A model generated the notes under the pieces. It was given only the letters and a program-made list of their open reading frames with translations. It searched no databases and was not told where the DNA came from. Shown one piece after another: positions 35,925 through 44,961 of a stretch of 63,619 bases of DNA. Source of the stretch: Olsenella profusa F0195 (GTDB taxonomy: Bacteria > Actinomycetota > Coriobacteriia > Coriobacteriales > Atopobiaceae); the NCBI RefSeq assembly GCF_000468755.1, contig NZ_AWEZ01000008.1:1-63619 (forward strand), in the 5' to 3' direction. Position 1 is the first letter of the stretch. Every line of letters starts with the position of its first letter. The translations under genes and the position numbers were made by a program.

Positions 35925-37469
35925 ATGTCCTGCACCACCATCCTTGTTGGAAGGGACGCAAGCTACGACGGCTCGACCATCATCGCGCGCAACGAGGACT
36001 CCCCCTCGGGACGCTTCGACAGCAAGCGCATGCAGGTGATTCATCCCGCCGACCAGCCGCGCCACTATCGTGCGAAGATTAGCCACGTGGAGCTGGACCT
36101 CCCGGAGGACCCCCTGCGCTACACCTCCGTACCCAACGCGGACGATGCCGAAGGCATCTGGGCGGCCGCGGGCATCAACACGGCAAACGTCGCCATGACG
36201 GCAACGGAGACCATCACCTCCAACGAGCGGGTGCTCGGGACGGACCCGCTGGTGGAGCTCGTCGACGCCCAAGGCGAGGAGGGCACGGATGGCTTCGCGC
36301 CCGAGGCGCCCGGTGGCATTGGCGAGGAGGACATGGTCACGCTCGTGCTCCCCTACATCCGCTCCGCCCGCGAGGGGGTGGAGCGTCTGGGCGGCCTGCT
36401 CGAGCGCTACGGCACCTACGAGATGAACGGCATCGCGTTCTCCGACGTCAACGAGATCTGGTGGCTCGAGACCGTGGGGGGCCACCACTGGATCGCACGG
36501 CGCGTGCCCGACGACTGCTACGTGACCATGCCCAACCAGCTTGGCATCGATGACTTTGACCTCGACGATGCCCTAGGAGACCAGCTTGGGTTCATGTGCT
36601 CGCCCGACCTCGGTATGTGGATGGACGAGCACCACCTCGACCTCACGATGGACGACGGCCTCTTTGACGACGAGGACGATGCGTATGCCAGCGGGCATCG
36701 CGTCTTCAACCCGCGCGATGCCTTCGGCAGCCACTCCGACTCCGACCACGTGTACAACACGCCGCGTGCCTGGTCCATGCACCGCGTCCTGGCACCGCAC
36801 AACGGCTGGGACGATCCCTCCACAGGTTGGGGACCCGAGGCGGACGACCTTCCCTGGTGCATGGTTCCGGAACGCAAGGTCACCGTTGAGGACGTCAAGT
36901 GCGTGCTCTCCCTGCACTACCAGGGCACGCCCTATGACCCCTACGGCGCTGCGGGCACGCCCGCCACGCGCGGCAGGTACCGCCCCATCGGCATCAACCG
37001 CACCAGCCAGCTGGCCGTGTTGCAGATACGGCCCCATCGGCCCGCCTGCTGCCGGGCGCTGCAGTGGATGGCCTTTGGGTCCAACGCGTTCAATGCCCTC
37101 GTCCCGCTCTATGCCAACGTGGACGAGCTGCCCGACTACCTCTCCAACACCATGCCGCATCAAGTGTCCACCGGCAGCCTCTACTGGTCCAGCCGCCTCA
37201 TCGCCGCGCTTGCCGACCCACACTATGGCAACTGCGTGCAGCACATCGAGCGGTACCAGATGGCTGTGGGCTCCAAGGGCACCGCGCTCGTACACGCCAC
37301 GGACAAGGAGGTCGCCGGCCGCACCTTTGATGATGCGACCCCCGACCTCACGAAGGCCAACGAGGGCATTGCCGACATGCTGCGCACGGAGACCGACCAG
37401 GTGCTCGAGAACGTGCTGTACGCCGCGAGCATGGGCATGCGCAACGGCTTCTCGCGCAGTGACGGCTAG
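35925..37469 (+). CDS. C69 family dipeptidase
   Basis: A 514-residue Ntn-hydrolase of peptidase family C69 (PepD type). The Cys at position 3 (MSCTTILVGRDAS) is the expected nucleophile after removal of two residues. DGSTIIARNEDS is the family's second hallmark. It hydrolyses dipeptides broadly. The ribosome site AAAGGAG lies before ATG 35925. No signal peptide; likely cytoplasmic. It is 23 bases before the hemolysin III gene and probably cotranscribed with it. Confidence 0.92.
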   Translation: MSCTTILVGRDASYDGSTIIARNEDSPSGRFDSKRMQVIHPADQPRHYRAKISHVELDLPEDPLRYTSVPNADDAEGIWAAAGINTANVAMTATETITSNERVLGTDPLVELVDAQGEEGTDGFAPEAPGGIGEEDMVTLVLPYIRSAREGVERLGGLLERYGTYEMNGIAFSDVNEIWWLETVGGHHWIARRVPDDCYVTMPNQLGIDDFDLDDALGDQLGFMCSPDLGMWMDEHHLDLTMDDGLFDDEDDAYASGHRVFNPRDAFGSHSDSDHVYNTPRAWSMHRVLAPHNGWDDPSTGWGPEADDLPWCMVPERKVTVEDVKCVLSLHYQGTPYDPYGAAGTPATRGRYRPIGINRTSQLAVLQIRPHRPACCRALQWMAFGSNAFNALVPLYANVDELPDYLSNTMPHQVSTGSLYWSSRLIAALADPHYGNCVQHIERYQMAVGSKGTALVHATDKEVAGRTFDDATPDLTKANEGIADMLRTETDQVLENVLYAASMGMRNGFSRSDG

Positions 37470-37492
37470 GAAACAGGCTTAAGGAGGCTCTC

Positions 37493-38170
37493 ATGGCTGA
37501 CAAGGCACAGATACCCGCAGACGCGGGCAAGCAGCAGGCGCGCCAGTACTCGACGGGCGAGGAGATTGCCAACTCCGTGTCGCATGGCGTGGGCGTGCTG
37601 CTCTCCATAGCGGGACTCGTGCTGCTCGTCGTGCGCGCCGTTGCGGACGGCGGCGGATCACGCCTGGCCGCAGCGCTGCTTATGGGCATCACGCTCATCA
37701 TCGAGTTCCTCTGCTCCACGCTCTACCACGCGCTTGTGCCGCGCAGGGCCAAGTCGGTCTTCCGTGTGCTTGACCACAGCTCCATCTACCTGCTCATTGC
37801 CGGCAGCTACATGCCCTTTGCCCTCGTGACGCTCTCCGACCGTGGTGGCACCACGCTTGCCATCGTGGTGCTCGTCATCGCCGTGGTGGGCGTACTGGCC
37901 GAGACGCTTCTGCGCGAGCGGCAGCCACACTGGCTCTCTGCCCTCATCTACCTGGTCATGGGCTGGCTCGTCATCTTCAAGATCCGCGACATCTGGGAGC
38001 TCATGGCGCCCGCCGGCTTCTGGCTCCTGTTGGCGGGCGGCATCTGCTATACGGTGGGCGTGTGCTTCTATGTGGCCAAGAAGGTACCGTACCTGCACTT
38101 CGTGTGGCACCTGTTCGTGGTGGCGGGCGCCACCTGCATCACGCTCTCCGCCCTGCTGTACGTGGTCTAG
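37493..38170 (+). CDS. Hemolysin III family membrane protein
   Basis: A 225-residue seven-helix membrane protein of the YqfA/PAQR (hemolysin III) family. Conserved positions are seen in EEIANSVSHGVGVLLS (His), FLCSTLYHAL (Ser and His) and LDHSSIYLLIAGSYMPF (Asp), and HFVWHLFVVAGA provides the C-terminal His cluster, together a probable metal-hydrolase site. The cellular role is unknown despite the name. It ends 26 bases before a strong hairpin shared with the convergent gene. Confidence 0.9.
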   Translation: MADKAQIPADAGKQQARQYSTGEEIANSVSHGVGVLLSIAGLVLLVVRAVADGGGSRLAAALLMGITLIIEFLCSTLYHALVPRRAKSVFRVLDHSSIYLLIAGSYMPFALVTLSDRGGTTLAIVVLVIAVVGVLAETLLRERQPHWLSALIYLVMGWLVIFKIRDIWELMAPAGFWLLLAGGICYTVGVCFYVAKKVPYLHFVWHLFVVAGATCITLSALLYVV

Positions 38171-38196
38171 GCTCCCCCAGCGCACCCAAGCAAAGG

Positions 38197-38230
38197 GGCC
38201 CGCCCCATCGCTGCTGCGATGGGGCGGGCC
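38197..38230. terminator. Bidirectional hairpin terminator
   Basis: A perfect 14-bp stem, GGCCCGCCCCATCG / CGATGGGGCGGGCC, with a 6-base loop. It lies between the convergent hemolysin III and NlpC/P60 genes, 27 bases from one stop and 31 from the other. T-runs are lacking, as is common in high-GC genomes. Confidence 0.7.
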
Positions 38231-38260
38231 TGCGCGACGCGGGGTAGACGTGCAGGGTTG

Positions 38261-39457
38261 CTAGGTCAGTGGTATGCCCATGCACCAACCCCAGCGTGGG
38301 GTGACCGTGTCGCCATAATAGGCAATCCAGCTGTCGAGGCTCTGGGTGTTCACGCTGCCGATGTTCTGCATGACCATGCCACCGCCGACGTAGATGCCCA
38401 CATGGCCATAGATGCGGCCCATGGGAGTAGAGCTGTGGCTGGAGACGGCAACGATCATGCCGGGCTTGAGGGCCGACTTGCTGGCGCTGGTGCACCAGGC
38501 GTTGTACATGTCGCAGGCATTGCCGCTGGGATAGCCGAGGCCGGCGTTCTGGAAGACCTGGCTCACCCACATGGCACAGAGGCCCGCGCCCGGCGAGGGC
38601 GTGGCGTAGCACGCGCTGACGACACGCTGCTGGCTTCCGCTCTTGTTGTTGTTGCCGCCGCCACTGGCTGAGCCACCGTTACCGCCCCCGTTGGAGCCGC
38701 CTCTGCCATTGGAGCCGCCGCCATTCGACGAGCCGCCACTGTCAGAGCTGTTGGAGCTACTGTTGGCGGCTGCCGCCGCTGCGGCGGCAGCCTTCGCGGC
38801 GGCCTCCTGCTCGGCCTTCTCCTTCGCGGCGGCGACCATCTCCTCGTCACGCTGCTCCATCAGCTGCTTCTGCTGGTCGGTGAGGCTATTGAGCTTGTCG
38901 GACGCCTCGTCCTGCTTGCTCTCCATCTCCTGCATCTGCTGCTGCTGCGTCTCGTTGAGCGCATCCAGGTCCTTCTTCTTCTGGGTGAGCTGATCCATGG
39001 CGTCCTTGACGTCCTGGATCAGCTTGCGATCGCTCTCGGAGATCTTGCTCAGGTAGTAGATGTTGGAACTGAGCTCATCCAGGCTCGTGGAGCTCAGCAG
39101 CACGGCGAGCATGTCATCGTCGCCTGACTTGTACGCCTCGGACACGCGATCCGAGAGGCTCTTGCGCTTCTCCGCAAGGTCGGCCTCCTTGGCATCGATG
39201 TCCTTCTGCGTGGCATCGATGTCGTTGCGCGTCTGTGAGTTCTCCTCGGCCAGCTTTTCGTAATCGGCGGCAATCTGATCCAGTTCCTTCTGGACCTCAT
39301 CCACCTGGTTCTGGACATCCTGAAGCTCCGACTCGGTCTGTGCGAGATCGTCTGCCGCATCTGCGAATGCCGCAGTCTGGGGCACGAGAGCGGCAAGGGC
39401 ACCCGCGGAAAGAGTGAGCCTCAGTGCCTGCCTGCGCGTAAGGTTGCTACGATTCAA
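38261..39457 (-). CDS. Secreted NlpC/P60-like peptidoglycan hydrolase with coiled coil
   Basis: A 398-residue exported cell-wall enzyme. Start is the TTG at 39457, with GAGGAG six bases upstream; no ATG fits. The N-terminus is a Tat-like signal (NLTRRQALRLTLSAGALAAL) ending near TAAFA. Residues 35-250 form a long coiled coil of the CwlO/RipA kind. An Ala-rich then Gly/Ser/Asn-rich linker precedes the C-terminal domain with Cys in GLCAMWVSQVF and His in YGHVGIYVGGG. Such proteins cut peptide crosslinks at division and are often controlled by FtsEX. Confidence 0.87.
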   Translation of the reverse strand: MNRSNLTRRQALRLTLSAGALAALVPQTAAFADAADDLAQTESELQDVQNQVDEVQKELDQIAADYEKLAEENSQTRNDIDATQKDIDAKEADLAEKRKSLSDRVSEAYKSGDDDMLAVLLSSTSLDELSSNIYYLSKISESDRKLIQDVKDAMDQLTQKKKDLDALNETQQQQMQEMESKQDEASDKLNSLTDQQKQLMEQRDEEMVAAAKEKAEQEAAAKAAAAAAAAANSSSNSSDSGGSSNGGGSNGRGGSNGGGNGGSASGGGNNNKSGSQQRVVSACYATPSPGAGLCAMWVSQVFQNAGLGYPSGNACDMYNAWCTSASKSALKPGMIVAVSSHSSTPMGRIYGHVGIYVGGGMVMQNIGSVNTQSLDSWIAYYGDTVTPRWGWCMGIPLT

Positions 39458-39491
39458 AAGTGTCTCCTCGTTTGCCTGCAAGTGGCCAAAT

Positions 39492-39497
39492 TCTATA
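39492..39497 (-). promoter_or_regulatory. Candidate -10 of the NlpC/P60 gene
   Basis: TATAGA on the minus strand, 35 bases before the TTG start, in the divergent region shared with the prepilin peptidase gene. -35 box not recognisable. Confidence 0.3.
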
Positions 39498-39680
39498 CCC
39501 ACTCGCCCACTTTGGTGCCCCAGTTCACCAAACGGACAGGAGCATCGAGGCAAGCGGTGGCAGGTAGCACGTCTCGCTAGCTGAAATGGTTTGGAATCTT
39601 GCCAATATGCCGCAGGTGCCCACAGGTGGTATAGGCTGTGGCATTCCATGCACGATGTGACGCGCATGCTGGGAGGATGT

Positions 39681-40124
39681 ATGGATCCTGAAGTGGCGTG
39701 CCTGTGTGTGCCGCTCATATGGCTCAGCATCACCGACCTGAGGGCCCGGCGCATACCCACTGCCTGCGTGCTGCTTGTCATGGGCATCCATGCCGCAGGC
39801 TGCCTGGCCCGTCGAAACGTGTGGGCACTGGCAGCGGGCATCCTGTGGGCCAGCGGCCTGTTCCTCGTGCTTTTGGCCCTCTCGTCCCTACTGGGCAGGC
39901 ACGCGCGCACCGGCCCCCTCGGCGGCGGGGACATCAAGCTGATGGCTGCCATGGCCTTCTGCCTGGATCCCTGCAGGCTCGTGTGCGCCCTCATGATGGC
40001 GAGCGCACTGGGCATCGCCACCTGGCTGGTGCTGCGGTGGCGCGGACAGGCGCGGGCGGACCATACCTTTCCCTGGGGGCCGGCGCTGTCCGTCTCGCTG
40101 ATGATCGCACTCGTGGCCCCCTAG
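39681..40124 (+). CDS. A24-type prepilin peptidase, single domain
   Basis: A 147-residue membrane aspartyl protease of the A24 family, TadV/CpaA size, without the methylase domain. The first catalytic Asp is in LSITDLRARRIPTAC and the second in GPLGGGDIKLMAAM, the GxGD motif. Four or five membrane segments are visible. It processes type IV or Tad pilin precursors; no pilus gene is present in the window, so its partners lie elsewhere. The start at 39681 has GGGAGGATGT upstream. Confidence 0.87.
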   Translation: MDPEVACLCVPLIWLSITDLRARRIPTACVLLVMGIHAAGCLARRNVWALAAGILWASGLFLVLLALSSLLGRHARTGPLGGGDIKLMAAMAFCLDPCRLVCALMMASALGIATWLVLRWRGQARADHTFPWGPALSVSLMIALVAP

Positions 40125-40134
40125 ATGGCCTGTG

Positions 40135-41376
40135 CTATGCCATCACGCCATCAACGTAGCCATAGCGGGGGAAGAGCTCGCCCGTCTCGGGAAAGAGCTG
40201 CCCGCAGGTGGCTATGAAGTACGCGTCCGTCATGGAGGCGATGAAGTCGCACACCGTCTGGTTGGGGTCGCCCTGCCAGTCGTACGTGCAGCCATAGTGG
40301 GAAAGGTGGCGTTCGAGAGGCAGCACGTGGTGCTGGAAGATGGCAGACTGCCGGTCGCCCGCCCGGAGCGCCTCGAGCTCGTGCTCGAAGAGCCTCTCGA
40401 AGAGATGCGCCACCTGCCGTGGCACGTCTCCCTTGACCTCCGCCGAGCCGTAGATCTTTTCGTAGTTCTCGCGTTTGGCGCGCTTGAGCTCGGTAAACCC
40501 TTCTTCGCTCAGCGCTATGCGATCCCTCCCCACGCTGTTCTCCACCACGTCGGCCACAAGGGCGGAGAGTGCCCAGGCGTTGTACGCGCCACCCAGGCCG
40601 TCGTCGAAGCTGTCCTCCTGCACCAGGTCGGCACGGATGGCGTCCTGGCGGTCCTTGCCCACGTAGGCGATGATGTCCGACACGCGCACCACGCAGCCCT
40701 CGAGCGTCATGGGCCTCAGGTGGCTGATGGTCTCGTCCCCATGCTGCCAGCAGCTCTCGACCACGCAATCGAAGGCGTCAAGATCCGCCAGGCCACTCGT
40801 CCTGAGCACCTGCCGCTCGAACTCGCCGTTGTGGCAGATGACGCCGTCGAGCGTCTGCAGCGAGACGTTGCGCCCGTAGAGCACGTCGAGCACGCGCACG
40901 CTCTGCACGTTGTGGAAGAACCAGCGACCCGTACGCCGGTGATAGGCGTCATTGAGGAAGTGCTCGCCCGCATGGCCGAAGGGCGTATGGCCGATGTCGT
41001 GCCCCAGGGAGATGGCTTCGATGAGGTCGAGGTTCAAGCCGAGCGCCGCACCAATGTCGCGCGCAACCCTGCCCACGAGCTGCTCGTGGAGGTTGCGGCG
41101 CGTGATGTCATCGTCGGCACGCAGCGAGAAGACCTGCGTCTTCCCATTGAGGCGGTTGTAGGCCGGCGTGTGGATGATCTTCTCGGTGTCGCGCACGAAG
41201 GCGGGACGCAGGGGCGTGGCCACGTCATGCGTGCGGTCTCGACGGATGATGGAGGCGTCCCGTGTGGCAAAGGGCGAAAGCGTGCCGGACGCGCGTTGAT
41301 CCTGCACCTGCCTGGATGCCTTGGGAGAAAGCGTGCCCGTGAGGTCGGGCGCATAGGGGTTGGTGAAGTTGCTCAT
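40135..41376 (-). CDS. dgt: dGTP triphosphohydrolase-like protein
   Basis: A 413-residue HD-domain protein of the dGTPase family, which cleaves dNTPs to nucleoside and triphosphate. The N-terminal TPAYNRLNGKTQVFSL block and the metal site EAISLGHDIGHTPFGHAGE are plain. The ATG at 41376 (MSNFTNP) has AGGAG six bases upstream; the longer frame to 41535 runs through the repeat array and is rejected. The array starting at 41452 lies 76 bases upstream, nearly the same distance as the sister array from aroK. Confidence 0.9.
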   Translation of the reverse strand: MSNFTNPYAPDLTGTLSPKASRQVQDQRASGTLSPFATRDASIIRRDRTHDVATPLRPAFVRDTEKIIHTPAYNRLNGKTQVFSLRADDDITRRNLHEQLVGRVARDIGAALGLNLDLIEAISLGHDIGHTPFGHAGEHFLNDAYHRRTGRWFFHNVQSVRVLDVLYGRNVSLQTLDGVICHNGEFERQVLRTSGLADLDAFDCVVESCWQHGDETISHLRPMTLEGCVVRVSDIIAYVGKDRQDAIRADLVQEDSFDDGLGGAYNAWALSALVADVVENSVGRDRIALSEEGFTELKRAKRENYEKIYGSAEVKGDVPRQVAHLFERLFEHELEALRAGDRQSAIFQHHVLPLERHLSHYGCTYDWQGDPNQTVCDFIASMTDAYFIATCGQLFPETGELFPRYGYVDGVMA

Positions 41377-41407
41377 GGTGTCTCCTGCCCTCTGGTCGTG
41401 GGATCCC

Positions 41408-41415
41408 AGCCTAGC
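41408..41415 (-). promoter_or_regulatory. Candidate extended -10 of dgt
   Basis: The minus strand reads TCTGCTAGGCT, a TGC-extended -10 similar to the one before aroK (TTTGCTAGAAT), about 35 bases before the dgt start. The -35 region (GATTTG) is poor. Confidence 0.3.
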
Positions 41416-41451
41416 AGAGCCCCGCGACAACAAATCCTCGTGGGTGCTGAC

Positions 41452-41620
41452 GAGTCGTATGCAATCCCACCCGAGTTCGCTGGGAGTCGTTCGCATTTTT
41501 CTCGCATGAGAATACGAACAATACGATATCAACAACTCATGTAGCAGGGAACTTAGAAATGGTCGCTCGCAAGAATTGCGAACGACTCGTCATCAGTCGC
41601 CGACAAATTGCGTACGACTC
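41452..41620. repeat. Five-site array, motif GAGTCGTWYGCAATT (copy 2)
   Basis: Forward sites lie at 41452 and 41484, a degenerate forward site at about 41560, and reverse sites at 41574-41588 and 41606-41620. Offsets 0, 32, about 108, 122 and 154 match copy 1 (0, 32, 112, 123, 155). The sequence between sites is not conserved between copies. The right end overlaps the last codons of the esterase-GNAT gene, which stops at 41593. Confidence 0.85.
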
Positions 41621-43500
41621 GAACAGGACGGCGAGGTGGGATTGGTGGGGGCTGACAGGTAGCACTGCTCGTTGGCAGGAGTCACGTGGAGGCCCAGTGA
41701 GCGTTGGAGGGCGAGCGACGCCTTGTTGTCTGGGAATGTCTCGCTCCAAGGCGTCCAGCCCCGCGCGAGCTGCTCGTTGATCTTGGCAGCCATGAGGGCG
41801 CGTCCCCACCCCCTGCGTCGAAAGGGCCTAAGCACCTGCAGCATGCCCAACGAGCCGCAAGGATGCTCGCCGACGAACCCCACGAGCCTCCCACCATCAA
41901 AGCCACCGAGCATCCCACCGGCACGCAGCAGCGTCCTCAGCTCGTCCTCGGTGGCAAAGCCCAGCGGAAGGTACTCCTCGCACACCTGGGGCAGATGTGA
42001 CTCGTCCAGCACCCGTATGGGATGGTGCACGTCCACGGGCAGCGGCTCGTCCTCGTAGTACGAGAGGCTATAGGGACGCACTTCCGTGAGCCCCCGTATG
42101 AGCTCGATGTCACGCACGAGCGCGGGCTCCAACGCCACCACCACGGGAGCGTCCACAAGGGTGGCTATGACGTCACGCCCCTCATCGCGGTCGCGTGCCC
42201 AGAAGGTCTGGATGCCATCAGACGTCGTCATCAGGACGCAGCCAGCACTCGCATAGGTGACGGCTCCCAGCCCGCGGCGCAGCATCTCGCGCAGGGGCAG
42301 CGTCCTGCGGGGCGCCCCCTCAAGCGCTCGGACCGCCCGGGCGCGCAGGTCCTCGTCACGCTCCGTGTGCGCCGTGATGAAGGCGCCCAGCCGGGAGGCG
42401 ATCTGCGCGTTGCCCTGCGCTCCTGGGTGCTCGTAGCCATCCGCCAGCAGCGACGTGCGCGCCTCGAGCAGGGTGGCACCATCCACCACATGCATCTGCT
42501 CGTGTGGCAACGCATGGGCGCAGATGAGCCTGGGCACCTCCTTCCAGCAGCTCATGGCATGCGAGGGCCATGCGTCCTCCGCATGCCACAGCGGCGTGAG
42601 CGCAAAGGTGGGCACCTGTGGCCAGAGCCGCGAGACCTCCGTCAGGTAGGAACGGATGTCCCGCGCCACCAAACGCGCGCGGCAGGGTTCGTAGCGGTAG
42701 TTCTCGCCAAGCTCCACCACGATGCAGGCGGGGTCGACCCTCCCCTGCAGGCCCAGGACCGTGCCCGGTTGGAACACCTGCCCACTGATCCCCTGATTGA
42801 CGAGATCGAGCCCCAGGCGCCTTGCGACACGCACCGTCCAGCTGTGCGCGGGCTCGCCCGCGACGAATCCCTGCGCGATGGAGTCCCCCAGCACGAGCAG
42901 CTGCCTGCGCTGGGGGACGGGCTCGATGCTGGTACCGTTGCCCAGCACCTCCCTGAGCGAGCAACCACGCAACAGCGGTAGCCACACGCGTACGTGATGG
43001 GTGCCCCCCAAGCCAGGCAGCTGCATGATGGCCCCTGCAGCGGGCGCCTGGGCGGGATCGTCCAGGGCAAGGCGCACCTCACACTCGCCCACCGCAGGCA
43101 TGCGTGCGGACAGCCGGCGCCCATCCACCTCCACGCTCAGGCCATCGTGTGGGGCGGGCATCCCCTCGCCCCGGGTCTGGGGCACGTAGTCAAGCGCACG
43201 CGCGGTGCCCGAAGGCTCCTCGTCGAGTCGTAGCTGCAGAGCAACCTCGGAGGAGTCTGTCTCAAGCTCCAGGCAGATGCCCGATGTCGCCGCTGCCATC
43301 TGGCGAAAGAGCCCTGGGTGCCACGCCTGGCAGCTCCCCAGCGCGCGCATCTGATGAGGGGTGAGGCGCCACGGCCGTACCCACCCCTCACGCTGGCGTT
43401 CGATGTGAACGCATCCATGGAGCAGCTCCGCCGCAGGACGGCGCACCAGCGTGGACCCATGGGACGGCCCGCTCCCGCCGGCCACCCGCCCGCCGCTCAT
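41593..43500 (-). CDS. SGNH/GDSL esterase fused to a GNAT acetyltransferase
   Basis: A 635-residue two-enzyme fusion. An N-terminal beta-sandwich (about 20-180) of the kind found before SGNH esterases leads into an SGNH hydrolase domain with LVLGDSIAQGF (Ser) and DGYEHPGAQGNAQ (His), ending near residue 390. The C-terminal third is a GNAT fold with the acetyl-CoA loop LRPFRRRGWGRALM and SLALQRSLGLHV. The pairing suggests removal of an acyl group and acetylation of an amine on related targets; substrates unknown. The start overlaps the glycosylase stop (ATGA, 43497-43500). The last nine codons lie in the repeat array. Confidence 0.82.
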   Translation of the reverse strand: MSGGRVAGGSGPSHGSTLVRRPAAELLHGCVHIERQREGWVRPWRLTPHQMRALGSCQAWHPGLFRQMAAATSGICLELETDSSEVALQLRLDEEPSGTARALDYVPQTRGEGMPAPHDGLSVEVDGRRLSARMPAVGECEVRLALDDPAQAPAAGAIMQLPGLGGTHHVRVWLPLLRGCSLREVLGNGTSIEPVPQRRQLLVLGDSIAQGFVAGEPAHSWTVRVARRLGLDLVNQGISGQVFQPGTVLGLQGRVDPACIVVELGENYRYEPCRARLVARDIRSYLTEVSRLWPQVPTFALTPLWHAEDAWPSHAMSCWKEVPRLICAHALPHEQMHVVDGATLLEARTSLLADGYEHPGAQGNAQIASRLGAFITAHTERDEDLRARAVRALEGAPRRTLPLREMLRRGLGAVTYASAGCVLMTTSDGIQTFWARDRDEGRDVIATLVDAPVVVALEPALVRDIELIRGLTEVRPYSLSYYEDEPLPVDVHHPIRVLDESHLPQVCEEYLPLGFATEDELRTLLRAGGMLGGFDGGRLVGFVGEHPCGSLGMLQVLRPFRRRGWGRALMAAKINEQLARGWTPWSETFPDNKASLALQRSLGLHVTPANEQCYLSAPTNPTSPSCSSRTQFVGD

Positions 43501-44027
43501 GGGCACATGCCCCTCTCGGCGGCCTCGCGCACCGGCGCGTAAGCGCGCACGAGGTCCTCGAGGCGCCATCGCGCATTGGCAGGGCTCGTCGAGGGCAGCA
43601 CGGTGCACGTCATGCCCACCTGCGGCTCGAGGTAGGTGCGATAGAGCCTGCCTGCAGCCTGTCCCGTACAGAAGATGGCACGGACCTGCGTGGTGGCAAG
43701 GAGGGGGGCGAGGTCGTTGGGAACGGGATCCCGGATGGATGCGTCGGAGGCGCCCGTGATGCGCGCACTCGCCAGCACGTCGTGCAGGGCCAGGTGACGG
43801 CGGCACAGGAGCGACCGACGCCCCTCGTTGTCCCTGGGCTCCTCCTCGTCCCAGAGGGCGCTCAGCACGCGCCAGAAGCGGTTCTGTGGATTGCCGTAGT
43901 GGCAGCCGCGCTCCCGTGACGCGGGACTGGGGAGCGTCCCCAGGATGAGGACGCGACTCTCGCGGTCGAACACCGCGGGGAGGGGCGATGCCACCAGCTC
44001 CGACGCAGCGCCTGGACGGCGATCCAT
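43497..44027 (-). CDS. DNA-deoxyinosine (uracil-family) glycosylase
   Basis: A 176-residue member of the uracil-DNA glycosylase superfamily, hypoxanthine-DNA glycosylase type. The marker LILGTLPSPASRERGCHYGN followed by PQNRFWRVL is typical of family 6, and LPSTSPANA near residue 145 is the second conserved loop. It removes deaminated bases to start base-excision repair. Start at 44027 (MDRRPGAA) has GAGGGCGAG upstream. It sits two bases after the phosphoesterase gene and overlaps the esterase-GNAT gene. Confidence 0.88.
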   Translation of the reverse strand: MDRRPGAASELVASPLPAVFDRESRVLILGTLPSPASRERGCHYGNPQNRFWRVLSALWDEEEPRDNEGRRSLLCRRHLALHDVLASARITGASDASIRDPVPNDLAPLLATTQVRAIFCTGQAAGRLYRTYLEPQVGMTCTVLPSTSPANARWRLEDLVRAYAPVREAAERGMCP

Positions 44028-44029
44028 GG

Positions 44030-44830
44030 CTACTCGCCCTCGCGGATGGGCTCGTAGAACTCCTCGCCGTCCTCGAGGCGGACCATGGACACCTGGCCAA
44101 AGCCCGCACCACCCGCCGCACCAGAATCGATGTCCCAACGGTCGGCGACCATGGACGTCGCCGGAACCGCGCCCACCTTCACCTGGCGGCAGAGGCCGTT
44201 CTCGTCCCGCGGGGAACGTTCGAGCACGTCAGCCATGCCCTCGAGGTACACCGTGGGCGTGTGGCCCGCAATGACAATGGGCCCCTTGCCCTCGCTGTCG
44301 AGCAGGCCCGTTGGTGCGCCCCAGAACTCCTCGCGAATCCACAGCAGGTCCTCGATGTCCTGCTCGGCGATGAGCTGCCGAAGGTCGTCGAGCGTCCACG
44401 CCGGACGAGGCTTCAGCCCCTCCGAGCGGATGCCGGCGTGCACCAGGATGTAGGACCTCTCCCCCACCTGCGCCAGCGCGCTGACGGGAAGCGAGCCCAC
44501 CCAATCGAGCAGCTCGTCGCGCACCATGGCATCGAGCGCCTGGAGTCCCGCCATCGTGGGGCCGCTTCCGTTGATCTCCCAGTTCATACGGGCAACGGGA
44601 TCGTTCTGCGCATGCATGTAGGACATCATGAGGTCCTCGTGGTTGCCCATGAGGACGTGCGCGCCCGGAAGGTCGTGACAGAACCGCATGACGCCAACCG
44701 GATCGGGACCGCGGTCGACCATGTCACCCAACATGAAGATGGTGTCATCGGCACTGGGCGCCACTCGTTCGAACAACCTCTGAAGTGGTGCCAGGTGGCC
44801 GTGCACATCAGAGAACACATAGGTTACCAT
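44030..44830 (-). CDS. Metallophosphoesterase (PrpA/ApaH-like)
   Basis: A 266-residue calcineurin-like phosphoesterase. The five motifs are visible: YVFSDVHGHL, MLGDMVDRGPD, LMGNHEDLMM, VHAGIR and IVIAGHTPT. It resembles bacterial serine/threonine phosphatase or diadenosine-tetraphosphatase enzymes; which one is unclear. Start at 44830 (MVTYVFSD) has GGGGGAG upstream. First gene of a leftward three-gene run with the glycosylase and the esterase-GNAT fusion. Confidence 0.88.
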   Translation of the reverse strand: MVTYVFSDVHGHLAPLQRLFERVAPSADDTIFMLGDMVDRGPDPVGVMRFCHDLPGAHVLMGNHEDLMMSYMHAQNDPVARMNWEINGSGPTMAGLQALDAMVRDELLDWVGSLPVSALAQVGERSYILVHAGIRSEGLKPRPAWTLDDLRQLIAEQDIEDLLWIREEFWGAPTGLLDSEGKGPIVIAGHTPTVYLEGMADVLERSPRDENGLCRQVKVGAVPATSMVADRWDIDSGAAGGAGFGQVSMVRLEDGEEFYEPIREGE

Positions 44831-44961
44831 GATCACTCCCCCATCGATCACGATGGATCGCCCAAGGCCATATGAACCGCATCCTGCATTCCCTCACTAG
44901 CTTGACGCTTTTGTGCCCCCTAGGCAAGCGTGCGCCCTCCGTCGGCAGGGGCATGCCGGCA

